Part shown: positions 1-7,428 of the stretch, piece after piece
Position numbering within the stretch: position 1 is the first letter of the stretch
Layout of the letters: every line of letters begins with the position of its first letter
Origin: Myxococcales bacterium
GTDB lineage: Bacteria > Myxococcota_A > Polyangia > Palsa-1104
NCBI GenBank assembly: GCA_028287105.1
Contig: JAQBQH010000095.1
Span: 1 to 32,079 of the forward strand
Direction: 5' to 3'
Length of the DNA: 32,079 bases
Made by a program: the position numbers and the translations under genes
The notes under the pieces: model-generated
What the model saw: only the letters and a program-made list of their open reading frames with translations
What the model was told of the DNA's origin: nothing
Database searches by the model: none

Positions 1-51
1 CAGAAGCTCCTGGCGACGCTCGAGTCGAAGTCCTATCGGCTCCGGCACTGA
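1..51 (+). CDS. 3' end of an unidentified gene (partial)
   Basis: An open frame enters from the left edge and ends at a TGA at 49-51, giving the C-terminal residues QKLLATLESKSYRLRH. The TGA shares its last base with the ATG of the next gene (TGATG), which suggests translational coupling and a common operon. Sixteen residues are too few to name a family. Confidence 0.6.
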   Translation, partial: QKLLATLESKSYRLRH

Positions 52-908
52 TGCGTCGCGCCACCTTCGTCTTCGCCGGCGCGCTCGTGGGGCTCCTCGC
101 CGTCGCGCCGCGTGCGCACGCCGAAGACTCGCTGCCGGCGATTGCGCGGCGTGGTGTCCTGCGCGTCGGCATGTATCCGGGGCTGGCCCCGTTCGTCGCG
201 GCAGGCGGTGATGCCGACGAGCTGCGGCGCCTCCGGCACGCGACCGAGACGCCGGTCAAGGCGACCGACGGTCGCATCGTCGCTGGCTTCGACGTCGATC
301 TGGCCAGCGCCGCGGCGCAGGCGCTCGGCGCCAAGCTCGAGGTGGTGCTGGTCGGTCGATTCGACGATCTCCTGCCCGGCCTCGTCGCCGGCCGTTACGA
401 CGTCGTCATGAGCGGCCTCACGCGCACGCTCGATCGCGCGCGTACCGTTTCGTTCTCCGATCCCTATTTCGCCTCGGGGCTGCAGGTCCTCGTTCGCGAG
501 GGCGCCAAATGGAGCGCCGTTGGGGCGCTCGGCCCTGCGCACGCGCGCGTGGCGGTCCGCGGCGGCACCACCGGCGAGAGCTTCGCCCGCACCACGCTCG
601 CCGGCGCCACCGTGCGCGCGCTGCCCGACGAGCGCGCGCTCCTCGCCGCCATCGAGCGCGGCGAGGTCGACGCCATCGTCATCGATCAGGTGAGCGCCCG
701 CGACGCCATCGTGCGCGGCCAGGTGCACGCGCGCTTGAGCGCGCTCGAGGATCGCCGTTTCACCGTCGAGCACTTCGCCTTTGCCGTGCGCCAGGGTGAC
801 CGCGATTGGCTGGGCTGGCTCAACCTCATGCTGCGCGAGAGCAAGGCGTCGGGCGAGTTTCATACGCTCGCGGCGCGCTACAACCTCTGGTTCCGGTCCG
901 AGCGGTGA
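51..908 (+). CDS. Periplasmic solute-binding protein, family 3 (amino-acid type)
   Basis: The 285-residue product has a Sec signal peptide with likely cleavage after residues 1-24 (...APRAHA|ED). The mature part follows the SBP_bac_3 pattern: an RRGVLRVGM start strand, GFDVDLASAAAQALGAKLEVV, a segment like GRYDVVMSGLTRTLDRARTV with FSDPYF, and a late stretch like GEVDAIVIDQ. Family members bind small ligands, often amino acids, and pass them to ABC transporters or to sensor domains. No permease or ATPase follows. Instead the TGA overlaps the GTG of a membrane sensor gene (GTGA, 4 bases), so a signalling role is more likely than uptake; that is inference. The family call is fairly firm, but the ligand cannot be read from the sequence. 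An insert rich in charged residues at about 50-75 (ELRRLRHATETPVKATDG) sits where many homologues have the first ligand loop. Confidence 0.8.
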   Translation: MRRATFVFAGALVGLLAVAPRAHAEDSLPAIARRGVLRVGMYPGLAPFVAAGGDADELRRLRHATETPVKATDGRIVAGFDVDLASAAAQALGAKLEVVLVGRFDDLLPGLVAGRYDVVMSGLTRTLDRARTVSFSDPYFASGLQVLVREGAKWSAVGALGPAHARVAVRGGTTGESFARTTLAGATVRALPDERALLAAIERGEVDAIVIDQVSARDAIVRGQVHARLSALEDRRFTVEHFAFAVRQGDRDWLGWLNLMLRESKASGEFHTLAARYNLWFRSER

Positions 909-2446
909 AGCGCGGCACCTTCAGCCGCTGGAACCTGCTGCTCGAGCGGGTGAGCGAGCGCCTCGGCAAGAGCTCCCGCGTGTTCTTGATCGGGCTCTTC
1001 GTCGCCTGCGGCATCGAGGTCGCCGTCGACTGGAACTCGACGCTCTACGAGGTCAACGTGCTGCGCGGCTCGCTCGAGCAGAAGGGCGAGGACTACGTCG
1101 ACATCGTGCGCCGCGCCGCGCAGCCCGCCGTCGAGGCCTACGACTGGGACGCGCTCGACGAGCTGTCGCGCGGCCTCTTCGACGACGAAGACGTCGTCTA
1201 CGTCCGCTTCTCCGACGCCAACGGCAACACGCTCCACGATCGCCTACGCGGCAACTTCGCCACCACGTTCGCCGACAAGCACGGCGGCACCGAGTTCCGC
1301 GACTACTACCGCCACCAGATGGAGCGCGACGCCGGCGGCATGATGACCGACCCGCTCAAGCTGCGCAGTCGCATCGCGCAGAGCCGTCACCGCGATCTGA
1401 TCCAGTCGTTCACCGATGCCGAGAACCGCCTCTTCGCGCGCTTCTCGCCGCCGCCGCCCGCGCACGAGGCGCCGCCGCAGGTGCTCTACCAGGACCGCCT
1501 GTACGACGACGCGCGCCAGCTCGACCGCTCGCTCTCGTATGCGCTCGGGGTCATCGCCACCGAGCGCGGCGACGCGACCGGCGTGGCGCTGATCGCGCTG
1601 CGTCACGATCGGATGAACCGCGCCGTCGTTGGCAAGCTGGTCAAGGGACTCGGCATCACGCTCTTCTTCATCGCGCTCATCCTGGTGCAGAACATGCTGT
1701 CGCGACGCGCCAAGCTGCGGCTCATGGATCTCGAGGCGGCGCTGTCGGCCGCGCGCAAGGCGATCCGCGCGTCGGCGCCCGAGCCGCCGGCATACGAGGG
1801 TGGCGAGCTGGGGCTCGGGTTCGCGCAGGCCGATCGGCTGGGCGGCACGGTCTACGATCTCAGCGCGCGCGGCGACGGCTCGGTCGAGCTCTTGCTGGCG
1901 GTGCCGGAGGGCACGGGTGTCGATGCCGCGTTCGCGTCGATCCTGTTGCGCGATCTGTATCGGCGGCAGGGGCGGGTGGACGACCTGGGCGCGCGGGTGG
2001 CGGCGCTGCTCGAGGACTACGCGTCGTCGCCGCTGGCGCGCAACGTGGAGCTCCTGATCGCGCAGCTCGGGAGGGACGGCACGGTGCGCGGCGTCGTCGC
2101 CGGGCTGCGCGCGCCGGCGCTCGTCGACGCCGCGGGGGTGGCTCGGGCGGTGGAGCTGGGCGAGGTGTTGCGCCAGGTCGACGTCCGGCGCTTGACGGCT
2201 CCGTTGCGGCCGTTCGAGTGCTCGCTGCGGGATGGGACCTTGGTGGTGTTCGACGACGGCATGCCGGAGGGCGCGGCGGAGCGCAGGTTTGGGTGGGATG
2301 CGGCGGTGGGGCGGGTGGCGGTGATGTTGCGCAAGGGTGGGGATGCGCAGGGCGCGGCGGATGCGGTGGTGGGGGAGGCGGTGAGGAGGTATCGGAGGAG
2401 GCAGACTGATGACTTCTTCGCTTTTGTGGTGAGGGGGCGGGGGTAG
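905..2446 (+). CDS. Two-TM sensor with a degenerate SpoIIE/PP2C-like phosphatase domain
   Basis: The start is taken as GTG 905, which overlaps the upstream stop (GTGA) and gives 513 residues. TM1 is near residues 26-42 (VFLIGLFVACGIEVAVDW), followed by a periplasmic region of about 200 residues resembling a CACHE-like sensor, then TM2 near 247-265 (GLGITLFFIALILVQNML). From about 290 the cytoplasmic part tracks the SpoIIE/RsbU phosphatase fold. The usual GGDFYD is GGTVYD (about 313-318) and the usual DVSGKG is VPEGTG (about 333), so expected metal-binding aspartates are lost. The later acidic pairs DDGMPEG (about 449) and TDDFF (about 502) remain. It may therefore be a pseudophosphatase that signals by binding rather than catalysis. 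It is co-transcribed with the binding protein. The last 200 bases are unusually G-rich. The fold is recognised by motif order only. Confidence 0.68.
   Translation: MKRGTFSRWNLLLERVSERLGKSSRVFLIGLFVACGIEVAVDWNSTLYEVNVLRGSLEQKGEDYVDIVRRAAQPAVEAYDWDALDELSRGLFDDEDVVYVRFSDANGNTLHDRLRGNFATTFADKHGGTEFRDYYRHQMERDAGGMMTDPLKLRSRIAQSRHRDLIQSFTDAENRLFARFSPPPPAHEAPPQVLYQDRLYDDARQLDRSLSYALGVIATERGDATGVALIALRHDRMNRAVVGKLVKGLGITLFFIALILVQNMLSRRAKLRLMDLEAALSAARKAIRASAPEPPAYEGGELGLGFAQADRLGGTVYDLSARGDGSVELLLAVPEGTGVDAAFASILLRDLYRRQGRVDDLGARVAALLEDYASSPLARNVELLIAQLGRDGTVRGVVAGLRAPALVDAAGVARAVELGEVLRQVDVRRLTAPLRPFECSLRDGTLVVFDDGMPEGAAERRFGWDAAVGRVAVMLRKGGDAQGAADAVVGEAVRRYRRRQTDDFFAFVVRGRG
2291..2315 (+). other. 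Potential G-quadruplex in the 3' end of the sensor gene
   Basis: There are four G tracts of at least three bases: 2291-2293, 2295-2297, 2308-2311 and 2313-2315. The loops are 1, 10 and 1 bases. The tract lies inside a stretch (about 2230-2560) where the + strand is strongly G over C. This is only a sequence-pattern call. Confidence 0.35.
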
Positions 2447-2452
2447 GCGGGG

Positions 2453-3493
2453 TTATTCGCAGCGGAGGGAGATGGTCCAGCCTTCGTGGAGGTAGGAGCG
2501 CCGGACCGTTCCGGGGGCGCCGCATTCTTTTTTTGTGTTGTCGAGGAGGCAGAGGTCGTGCGGGCCGGGGGCGGTCTGGAAGCCGACGCGGGTGGCGGCG
2601 GGGACTTCGCCGAGCTTTTTGCCGTCGACGAAGACGGTCGCGCCGCGCTGGCATTTGGTGTTGTCGACGTAGAAGAGCACGCCCGAGCGGGGTTGATCGC
2701 CGTTGGGATCGGCGGGGAGGGTTCGCTTCGGGATCGAGATCGGCTGCGGGGGCGGGACGCGCTCGTTTGGTAGATTCGGGGGGCCGAGCTCTTTCGCGGC
2801 GGGATCGTTCCTCGCGAGCTGTACGCCGGGGGCGCCGGGTTGGCCGGGCTGCGGCCAGGGGTCTTCGCTGCCGGGCTTGGCGGAGGGATCGCCGCGCAAG
2901 AGGAGCGCCTGCAGATCGCAGCCGGCGTACTTCAGCTCGTCGACGAGCTGATCGTGAAAGGCGACCTTCATCTCGCGGTAGTCGGTGAGCAGCGCGGAGT
3001 ACTGTTGCAGCACGCGCTTGACCTTCCACCGATAGTCCGGTGTCAGGCCGATCGACTCGCCGAGACGGTCGAACTCCTTGACCTGCTCGTAGTGACGCGT
3101 CAGCTCGCGACCGATGCGCAGGTATTCGCCGCCGAGGTGGTGCGCGCGCGCGTAGGGCACCGCGACGGTATCGACGGGGCAGCGTTTCCTGGCCGGCTTC
3201 TTGTCGATGCCGCGCGAGCCCAGCTCGTTGAGCGAGGTCTGCACGGCGCGCGCGAACTCGTCGCGCATCGACTGCATCTGCGTCGCCAGCTCGATGAACC
3301 GGTCCACCGTGCGCCGGTAGTCCGACGCGTCACCGAACACGTCGTCGACGGCGGGCTTGCCTTCGAGACGAAAGCCCGTGCCGGCGTCGAGCGGTTGGGG
3401 CGGGATTGGCGCGGCGGCGGCCTCGGCGTGCGCGCCATGAGCCGCACCGCCGATCGCCACGCCGAGCAGCAATCCGAGGATGCGCCGGTCCAT
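2453..3493 (-). CDS. Secreted protein with C-terminal PEGA-like domain
   Basis: ATG 3493 gives 346 residues; an in-frame GTG two codons upstream (3499) is the alternative. Residues 1 to about 24 form a signal peptide (MDRRILGLLLGVAIGGAAHG, cleavage near AHA|EA). The middle (about 50-200) is helical and charged. It is followed by a Pro/Gly-rich linker and a C-terminal beta-rich part with GATVFVDGKKLGEVPAATRV, the pattern of PEGA domains, which usually decorate envelope proteins. Four cysteines in the last 80 residues (TKCQRG, HDLCLL, KKECGA, LRCE) could form disulfides after export. It is convergent with the sensor gene, with 6 bp between the stops and no hairpin terminator. A promoter-like pair lies just upstream. 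Function is unknown. Confidence 0.7.
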   Translation of the reverse strand: MDRRILGLLLGVAIGGAAHGAHAEAAAAPIPPQPLDAGTGFRLEGKPAVDDVFGDASDYRRTVDRFIELATQMQSMRDEFARAVQTSLNELGSRGIDKKPARKRCPVDTVAVPYARAHHLGGEYLRIGRELTRHYEQVKEFDRLGESIGLTPDYRWKVKRVLQQYSALLTDYREMKVAFHDQLVDELKYAGCDLQALLLRGDPSAKPGSEDPWPQPGQPGAPGVQLARNDPAAKELGPPNLPNERVPPPQPISIPKRTLPADPNGDQPRSGVLFYVDNTKCQRGATVFVDGKKLGEVPAATRVGFQTAPGPHDLCLLDNTKKECGAPGTVRRSYLHEGWTISLRCE

Positions 3494-3503
3494 CGTCACC
3501 TAC

Positions 3504-3532
3504 ATTATGAGCGTTCGACGGCGGAGCGTCCA
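3504..3532 (-). promoter_or_regulatory. Predicted promoter of the PEGA-like gene
   Basis: On the - strand, TGGACG (3532-3527), a 17-bp spacer and CATAAT (3509-3504) fit a housekeeping promoter. The -10 ends 10 nt before ATG 3493, so the 5' leader would be only a few bases. Confidence 0.5.
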
Positions 3533-3716
3533 AGAATCCGTGCGCGTCGTCGGCGCGGCCGCCGCGGCGCCGGCGGTGCAGCCGCGTTGACACGATGGGG
3601 GCAGCCGCCCCGGGCCCGCGTCCGATACACGCCGGTCCGCGCTGTAATTCCGCAGCGTTCGCGGATGTCTCGATGGCTCGGCGCTTGCTGTGTCGTGACG
3701 CGGAGGATCTATCGAG
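3533..3716. other. Intergenic region between divergent genes
   Basis: The gap between the - strand PEGA-like gene and the + strand single-TM gene is 217 bp in all. It contains a TTGACA at 3587-3592 without a good -10 at 16-18 bp, and a GGAGG Shine-Dalgarno at 3702-3706 for the gene at 3717. I saw no RNA gene, hairpin terminator or repeat in it. Confidence 0.4.
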
Positions 3717-4226
3717 ATGTCTGGTCTGCTGGCGCGGATTCGTGAGCTCTGGCGCAATCACGTCGCCGGGCCGAAGCTGCGCACCTACGACGCCGCCTGC
3801 GAAGAGCTGGGCGGCGCGCCGTGGCGGCAGCTTCCCGAGCGCACCGACCTCTGGTTCCTGGCCGATCAGCGCACCGACCGGGTGCCGACGCTCGATTCGT
3901 TCGTCATCAAGAAGCCGATGTCTGGCGGCGGCAAGGCGCTCCTCGTCGGCAGCGCGGCGCTGACGGTGGTCGCGCTCGCCGTCGTTGGGCTCGTCACGCC
4001 CGCGCATCTGCCATCGCTGGCATCGCTGCCGTCCGCCGTCGTCGCGCCAGCCGCGCCGCCGCTCGCGATCGCGCCGCCGCCCTCATCGCCGCCCATCGCC
4101 GCCCCCTCCGCATCCCCACCGCGAGCGCCAGTCGTCACCGCGCGCGCAACCGTCGCGCCGCTGCCCACGCGCCCCCACGTCGCCACGAAGCGTCGCGTCG
4201 TTGTCGCGCGCCATCGTCGCCGCTAG
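3717..4226 (+). CDS. Single-TM protein with Pro/Ala-rich tail and basic C-terminus
   Basis: The 169-residue product starts at ATG 3717, 10 nt after GGAGG. Residues 1 to about 70 are soluble, with a tryptophan-rich segment (APWRQLPERTDLWFLADQ). One TM helix follows at about 73-94 (KALLVGSAALTVVALAVVGL). The remainder is a low-complexity Pro/Ala/Ser tail of about 60 residues ending in a run of Arg/Lys (TKRRVVVARHRRR). The likely topology is a cytoplasmic N-terminus, a periplasmic spacer that could span toward the cell wall, and a cationic end that might bind peptidoglycan or phospholipid; this is inference. The layout resembles the PilZ protein at 23987. I recognise no domain family. Confidence 0.65.
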   Translation: MSGLLARIRELWRNHVAGPKLRTYDAACEELGGAPWRQLPERTDLWFLADQRTDRVPTLDSFVIKKPMSGGGKALLVGSAALTVVALAVVGLVTPAHLPSLASLPSAVVAPAAPPLAIAPPPSSPPIAAPSASPPRAPVVTARATVAPLPTRPHVATKRRVVVARHRRR

Positions 4227-4238
4227 CGTCCGCGAGCC

Positions 4239-4267
4239 TTGCACCCCTTGGCTTCCGACTCTAGAGT
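4239..4267 (+). promoter_or_regulatory. Predicted promoter for the DHH-motif gene, leaderless type
   Basis: TTGCAC (4239-4244), a 17-bp spacer and TAGAGT (4262-4267) lie just before ATG 4275. Only 7 nt separate the -10 from the start codon, so transcription should begin at or next to the ATG. Confidence 0.5.
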
Positions 4268-4274
4268 AGGCCCC

Positions 4275-5168
4275 ATGCCGCCGTATCCGGCGACGCTCCC
4301 CGAGATCGTGTTCTCCACTCCGCGCGGCCTTCCCGACGCGCGGAAGCTCCGCGGCCGCGTCGCCGTCGTCGACATCGCCTTCGCTGCCGACGGCATGGGG
4401 ACGCCGTTCGCCGAGACCACCGCCGCCTTCATCCGCGATCTCGGCGGCCGCCTCGCCGCCTGGGTCGACCACCACGATCACGAGCGCCACGTCGACTACG
4501 CCTCCGACCGCCGCTTCACGCTCTCGACCAAGGCGCAGCACGGCGCCTGTCCCGAGATGGTCACGCCCGAGGTCGTCCGCGAGGCCGGTCCCGTCGACAC
4601 CATCGTCGCGCACCTCGATCTCGACGGCCTCTACTCCGCGGTCAAATGGGTCCTCGGCGGCGTCGAGCCCTATCCTGGCGCCGACGATGACGCCCGCGCC
4701 GTCGACACCCGCATCGGGGAGGTCGGCCCCACCGGCGCCGTCGTCGACAAAGCCATGCGCGCCCACTTCCGCGACGAAGGGCTGAAGCACCGCATCATCC
4801 GCTGGCTCATCGACGGCATGAAGGACAAAGCGCTCGGCCGCGAGATCGCCGAAGCCGCCGCCGACTTCGATCGCATGGCCGCCGAGAGCACGCGCCTGGC
4901 CGCCCTCTACGAGCGTCGCGGCAAGGCCGTCTTCGTCGACGCCGGCGCCCTCGCCAAGGCGCCCTTCGACAAGACCATGCTGCTCCTCGAAGGGCAGAAG
5001 CAGGCGCCGGTCGCCATCGTGCGCGACGCCGGCATGATCACGCTCGCCGCTGCCTTCGACTCCGGCATCGACTTCATCAAGCTCCTCGATCTCGGCGGCG
5101 GCATGCCGACGCGCGTCAGCATCAAAGAGGCCCGCCTCGACGAGGCGCTCGCCAAGCTCAATGGATAA
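4275..5168 (+). CDS. DHH-motif phosphoesterase-like protein
   Basis: I chose ATG 4275 (297 residues) over an in-frame TTG at 4239, because the latter falls on the predicted -35 box. The motifs that suggest the DHH family are VAVVDIAF (about 29-36), WVDHHDHERH with D65-H66-H67, and HLDLDGLYSA near residue 113, a DxDG-type site. DHH enzymes use two metal ions to cleave phosphodiesters, pyrophosphate, cyclic dinucleotides or short oligonucleotides. The C-terminal third (VAIVRDAGMITLAAAFDSG ... DLGGGMPTRVSI) is consistent with a substrate-binding subdomain, although the classical GGGHxxA motif is not intact. The substrate is unknown. The gene stands alone, with 88 bp before the next start. Confidence 0.55.
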   Translation: MPPYPATLPEIVFSTPRGLPDARKLRGRVAVVDIAFAADGMGTPFAETTAAFIRDLGGRLAAWVDHHDHERHVDYASDRRFTLSTKAQHGACPEMVTPEVVREAGPVDTIVAHLDLDGLYSAVKWVLGGVEPYPGADDDARAVDTRIGEVGPTGAVVDKAMRAHFRDEGLKHRIIRWLIDGMKDKALGREIAEAAADFDRMAAESTRLAALYERRGKAVFVDAGALAKAPFDKTMLLLEGQKQAPVAIVRDAGMITLAAAFDSGIDFIKLLDLGGGMPTRVSIKEARLDEALAKLNG

Positions 5169-5179
5169 TCTGTTCCATT
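5160..5179. repeat. Short inverted repeat at the end of the DHH-motif gene
   Basis: AATGGA (5160-5165) and TCCATT (5174-5179) are perfect inverted copies with an 8-base loop spanning the stop codon. There is no T-run after it, so it is a weak hairpin rather than a clear terminator. Confidence 0.3.
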
Positions 5180-5256
5180 AAGCATCCGTCCCGCTTCCGA
5201 ATCGCGCGCGTTTCCCCCCGTTTGCCCGCGGCACATCGCTTGCTCAATCCCTCTGC

Positions 5257-5586
5257 ATGGAGACGATTCGGCGCGCCGTCGCTCGACCGCTCGACAACCG
5301 CACGGCCATCCTCTGCCTCGCCATTCTCGCGCTGAACCTCCTCGACGCCTTCGCAACGCTGCGTCACCTGGAGCACGGCGCGCAGGAGCTCAACCCCTTC
5401 ATGCTGGCGCTCCTCCACCGCGGCGCCGGCCACTTCCTCATCGTCAAGCACCTCCTGGCCTCGGCCGGCGTCATCGGAATCGCGCTCCATCCCGGTCGCC
5501 GCGCGGCCGACATCGCGCTCTTCATCCTGTTCCCGCTGTACTCGCTGCTGGCCGTCTACCAGATCGCGCTGTTCTACGTGATGTAG
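5257..5586 (+). CDS. Small integral membrane protein, DUF5658-like
   Basis: The 109-residue protein has three or four hydrophobic segments: about 17-32 ([17 protein letters not shown]), 61-78 ([18 protein letters not shown]) and 85-108 ([18 protein letters not shown]). The signature [20 protein letters not shown] followed by FMLALL and a later IVKH matches the pattern I know for DUF5658 inner-membrane proteins. No function is established for that family. It is 16 bp upstream of the acetyltransferase gene and could be read through into it. I saw no good Shine-Dalgarno. Confidence 0.65.
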   Translation: METIRRAVARPLDNRTAILCLAILALNLLDAFATLRHLEHGAQELNPFMLALLHRGAGHFLIVKHLLASAGVIGIALHPGRRAADIALFILFPLYSLLAVYQIALFYVM

Positions 5587-5588
5587 GG

Positions 5589-5594
5589 TAGACT
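5589..5594 (+). promoter_or_regulatory. -10-like TAGACT before the acetyltransferase gene
   Basis: TAGACT lies in the 16-bp gap and ends 8 nt before ATG 5603. No convincing -35 is present 16-18 bp upstream, so the call rests on recurrence of the same box at other starts in the window. Confidence 0.35.
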
Positions 5595-5602
5595 CGGAGT
5601 CG

Positions 5603-6501
<899 letters not shown>

Positions 6502-6502
<1 letters not shown>

Positions 6503-7428
6503 TGGGTCGCTTCGACGATCGCGCCACGCAGCCTGCGCGCGGTCCCGGCGACATTTTCCGGTGGCGCGTGACCGACAGGCTCGCCGGCAAGCGCATCAAA
6601 GAGGACGATCCGACGTTCGTGACGCCCACGCGCGCCGCCGACCTGTCGCTCATCGCCTCGCCGTCGCCGTCGCTGACCTGGATCGGCCACGCCACCTTCG
6701 TCATGCGCCTCGGTGGGCGGCTCATCGCCACCGATCCGATCTGGTCCGAGCGCATCGCGGTCGTCCGCCGCAAGGTCGCTCCCGGCGCCGCCCTGGAAGC
6801 GCTGCCACCGTTCGACGTCGTCACGGTCACGCACAACCACTACGATCACCTCGACGCACCGACGATCTCGCGCATCGGCGCGCAGCCGCTCTACGTCACG
6901 CCGCTCGGCAATGGGCGCTGGTTGAAGAAGGCGGGCGCCGAACGAATCGTGGAGCTCGACTGGTGGCAGAGCCACGAGGCTGACGGCGTCACCATCACGC
7001 TGGTCCCCGCGCGACACTGGTCGATGCGCATGCCGTGGAATCGCAACGACGCGCTGTGGGGCGGCTTCGTCTACCGCGCCTCCGACGGCGTCGCCTATCA
7101 CTCGGGCGACACCGCGCTCTTCGACGGCTTCACCGAGATCGGCAGCCGCCTCGGCCCCATCGATTGGGCCATGCTGCCCATCGGCGCCTACGAGCCGCGC
7201 TGGTTCATGGAGCCGCAGCATATGAACCCGGAGGATGCGGGCCAGGCCTTCGAGCGGCTCGGCGCGCGCAACCTCTGCGCCATGCACTGGGGCACCTTCA
7301 AGCTCACCGACGAGCCGCTGGCCGAGCCGCCGCGTCGCATCGCGCGCTATTTCGCGGAGCACCAGCTCGACGCCTCGCGGCTGTGGATGTTCGACGTCGG
7401 CCAGACGCGCGCGCTCACTCGACCGTAA
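6502..7428 (+). CDS. NAPE-PLD/UlaG-like metallo-beta-lactamase-fold hydrolase
   Basis: The 308-residue protein has the metallo-hydrolase motif HNHYDHLD at about 111-118, an upstream WIGHATFVMRLGG strand pair, PARHWSMRMPWNRNDALWGG with a histidine and the tryptophans typical of the NAPE-PLD branch, a YHSGDT metal site, and MHWGTFKLTDE near the C-terminus. All expected zinc ligands appear present. Relatives cleave phosphodiester bonds of N-acyl phospholipids or act on related substrates; the bacterial substrate is not known. There is no signal peptide, so it is probably cytoplasmic or membrane-associated. It is translationally coupled to the acetyltransferase gene by a 1-nt overlap. Its 3' end overlaps the convergent gene by 14 bp. 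Confidence 0.78.
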
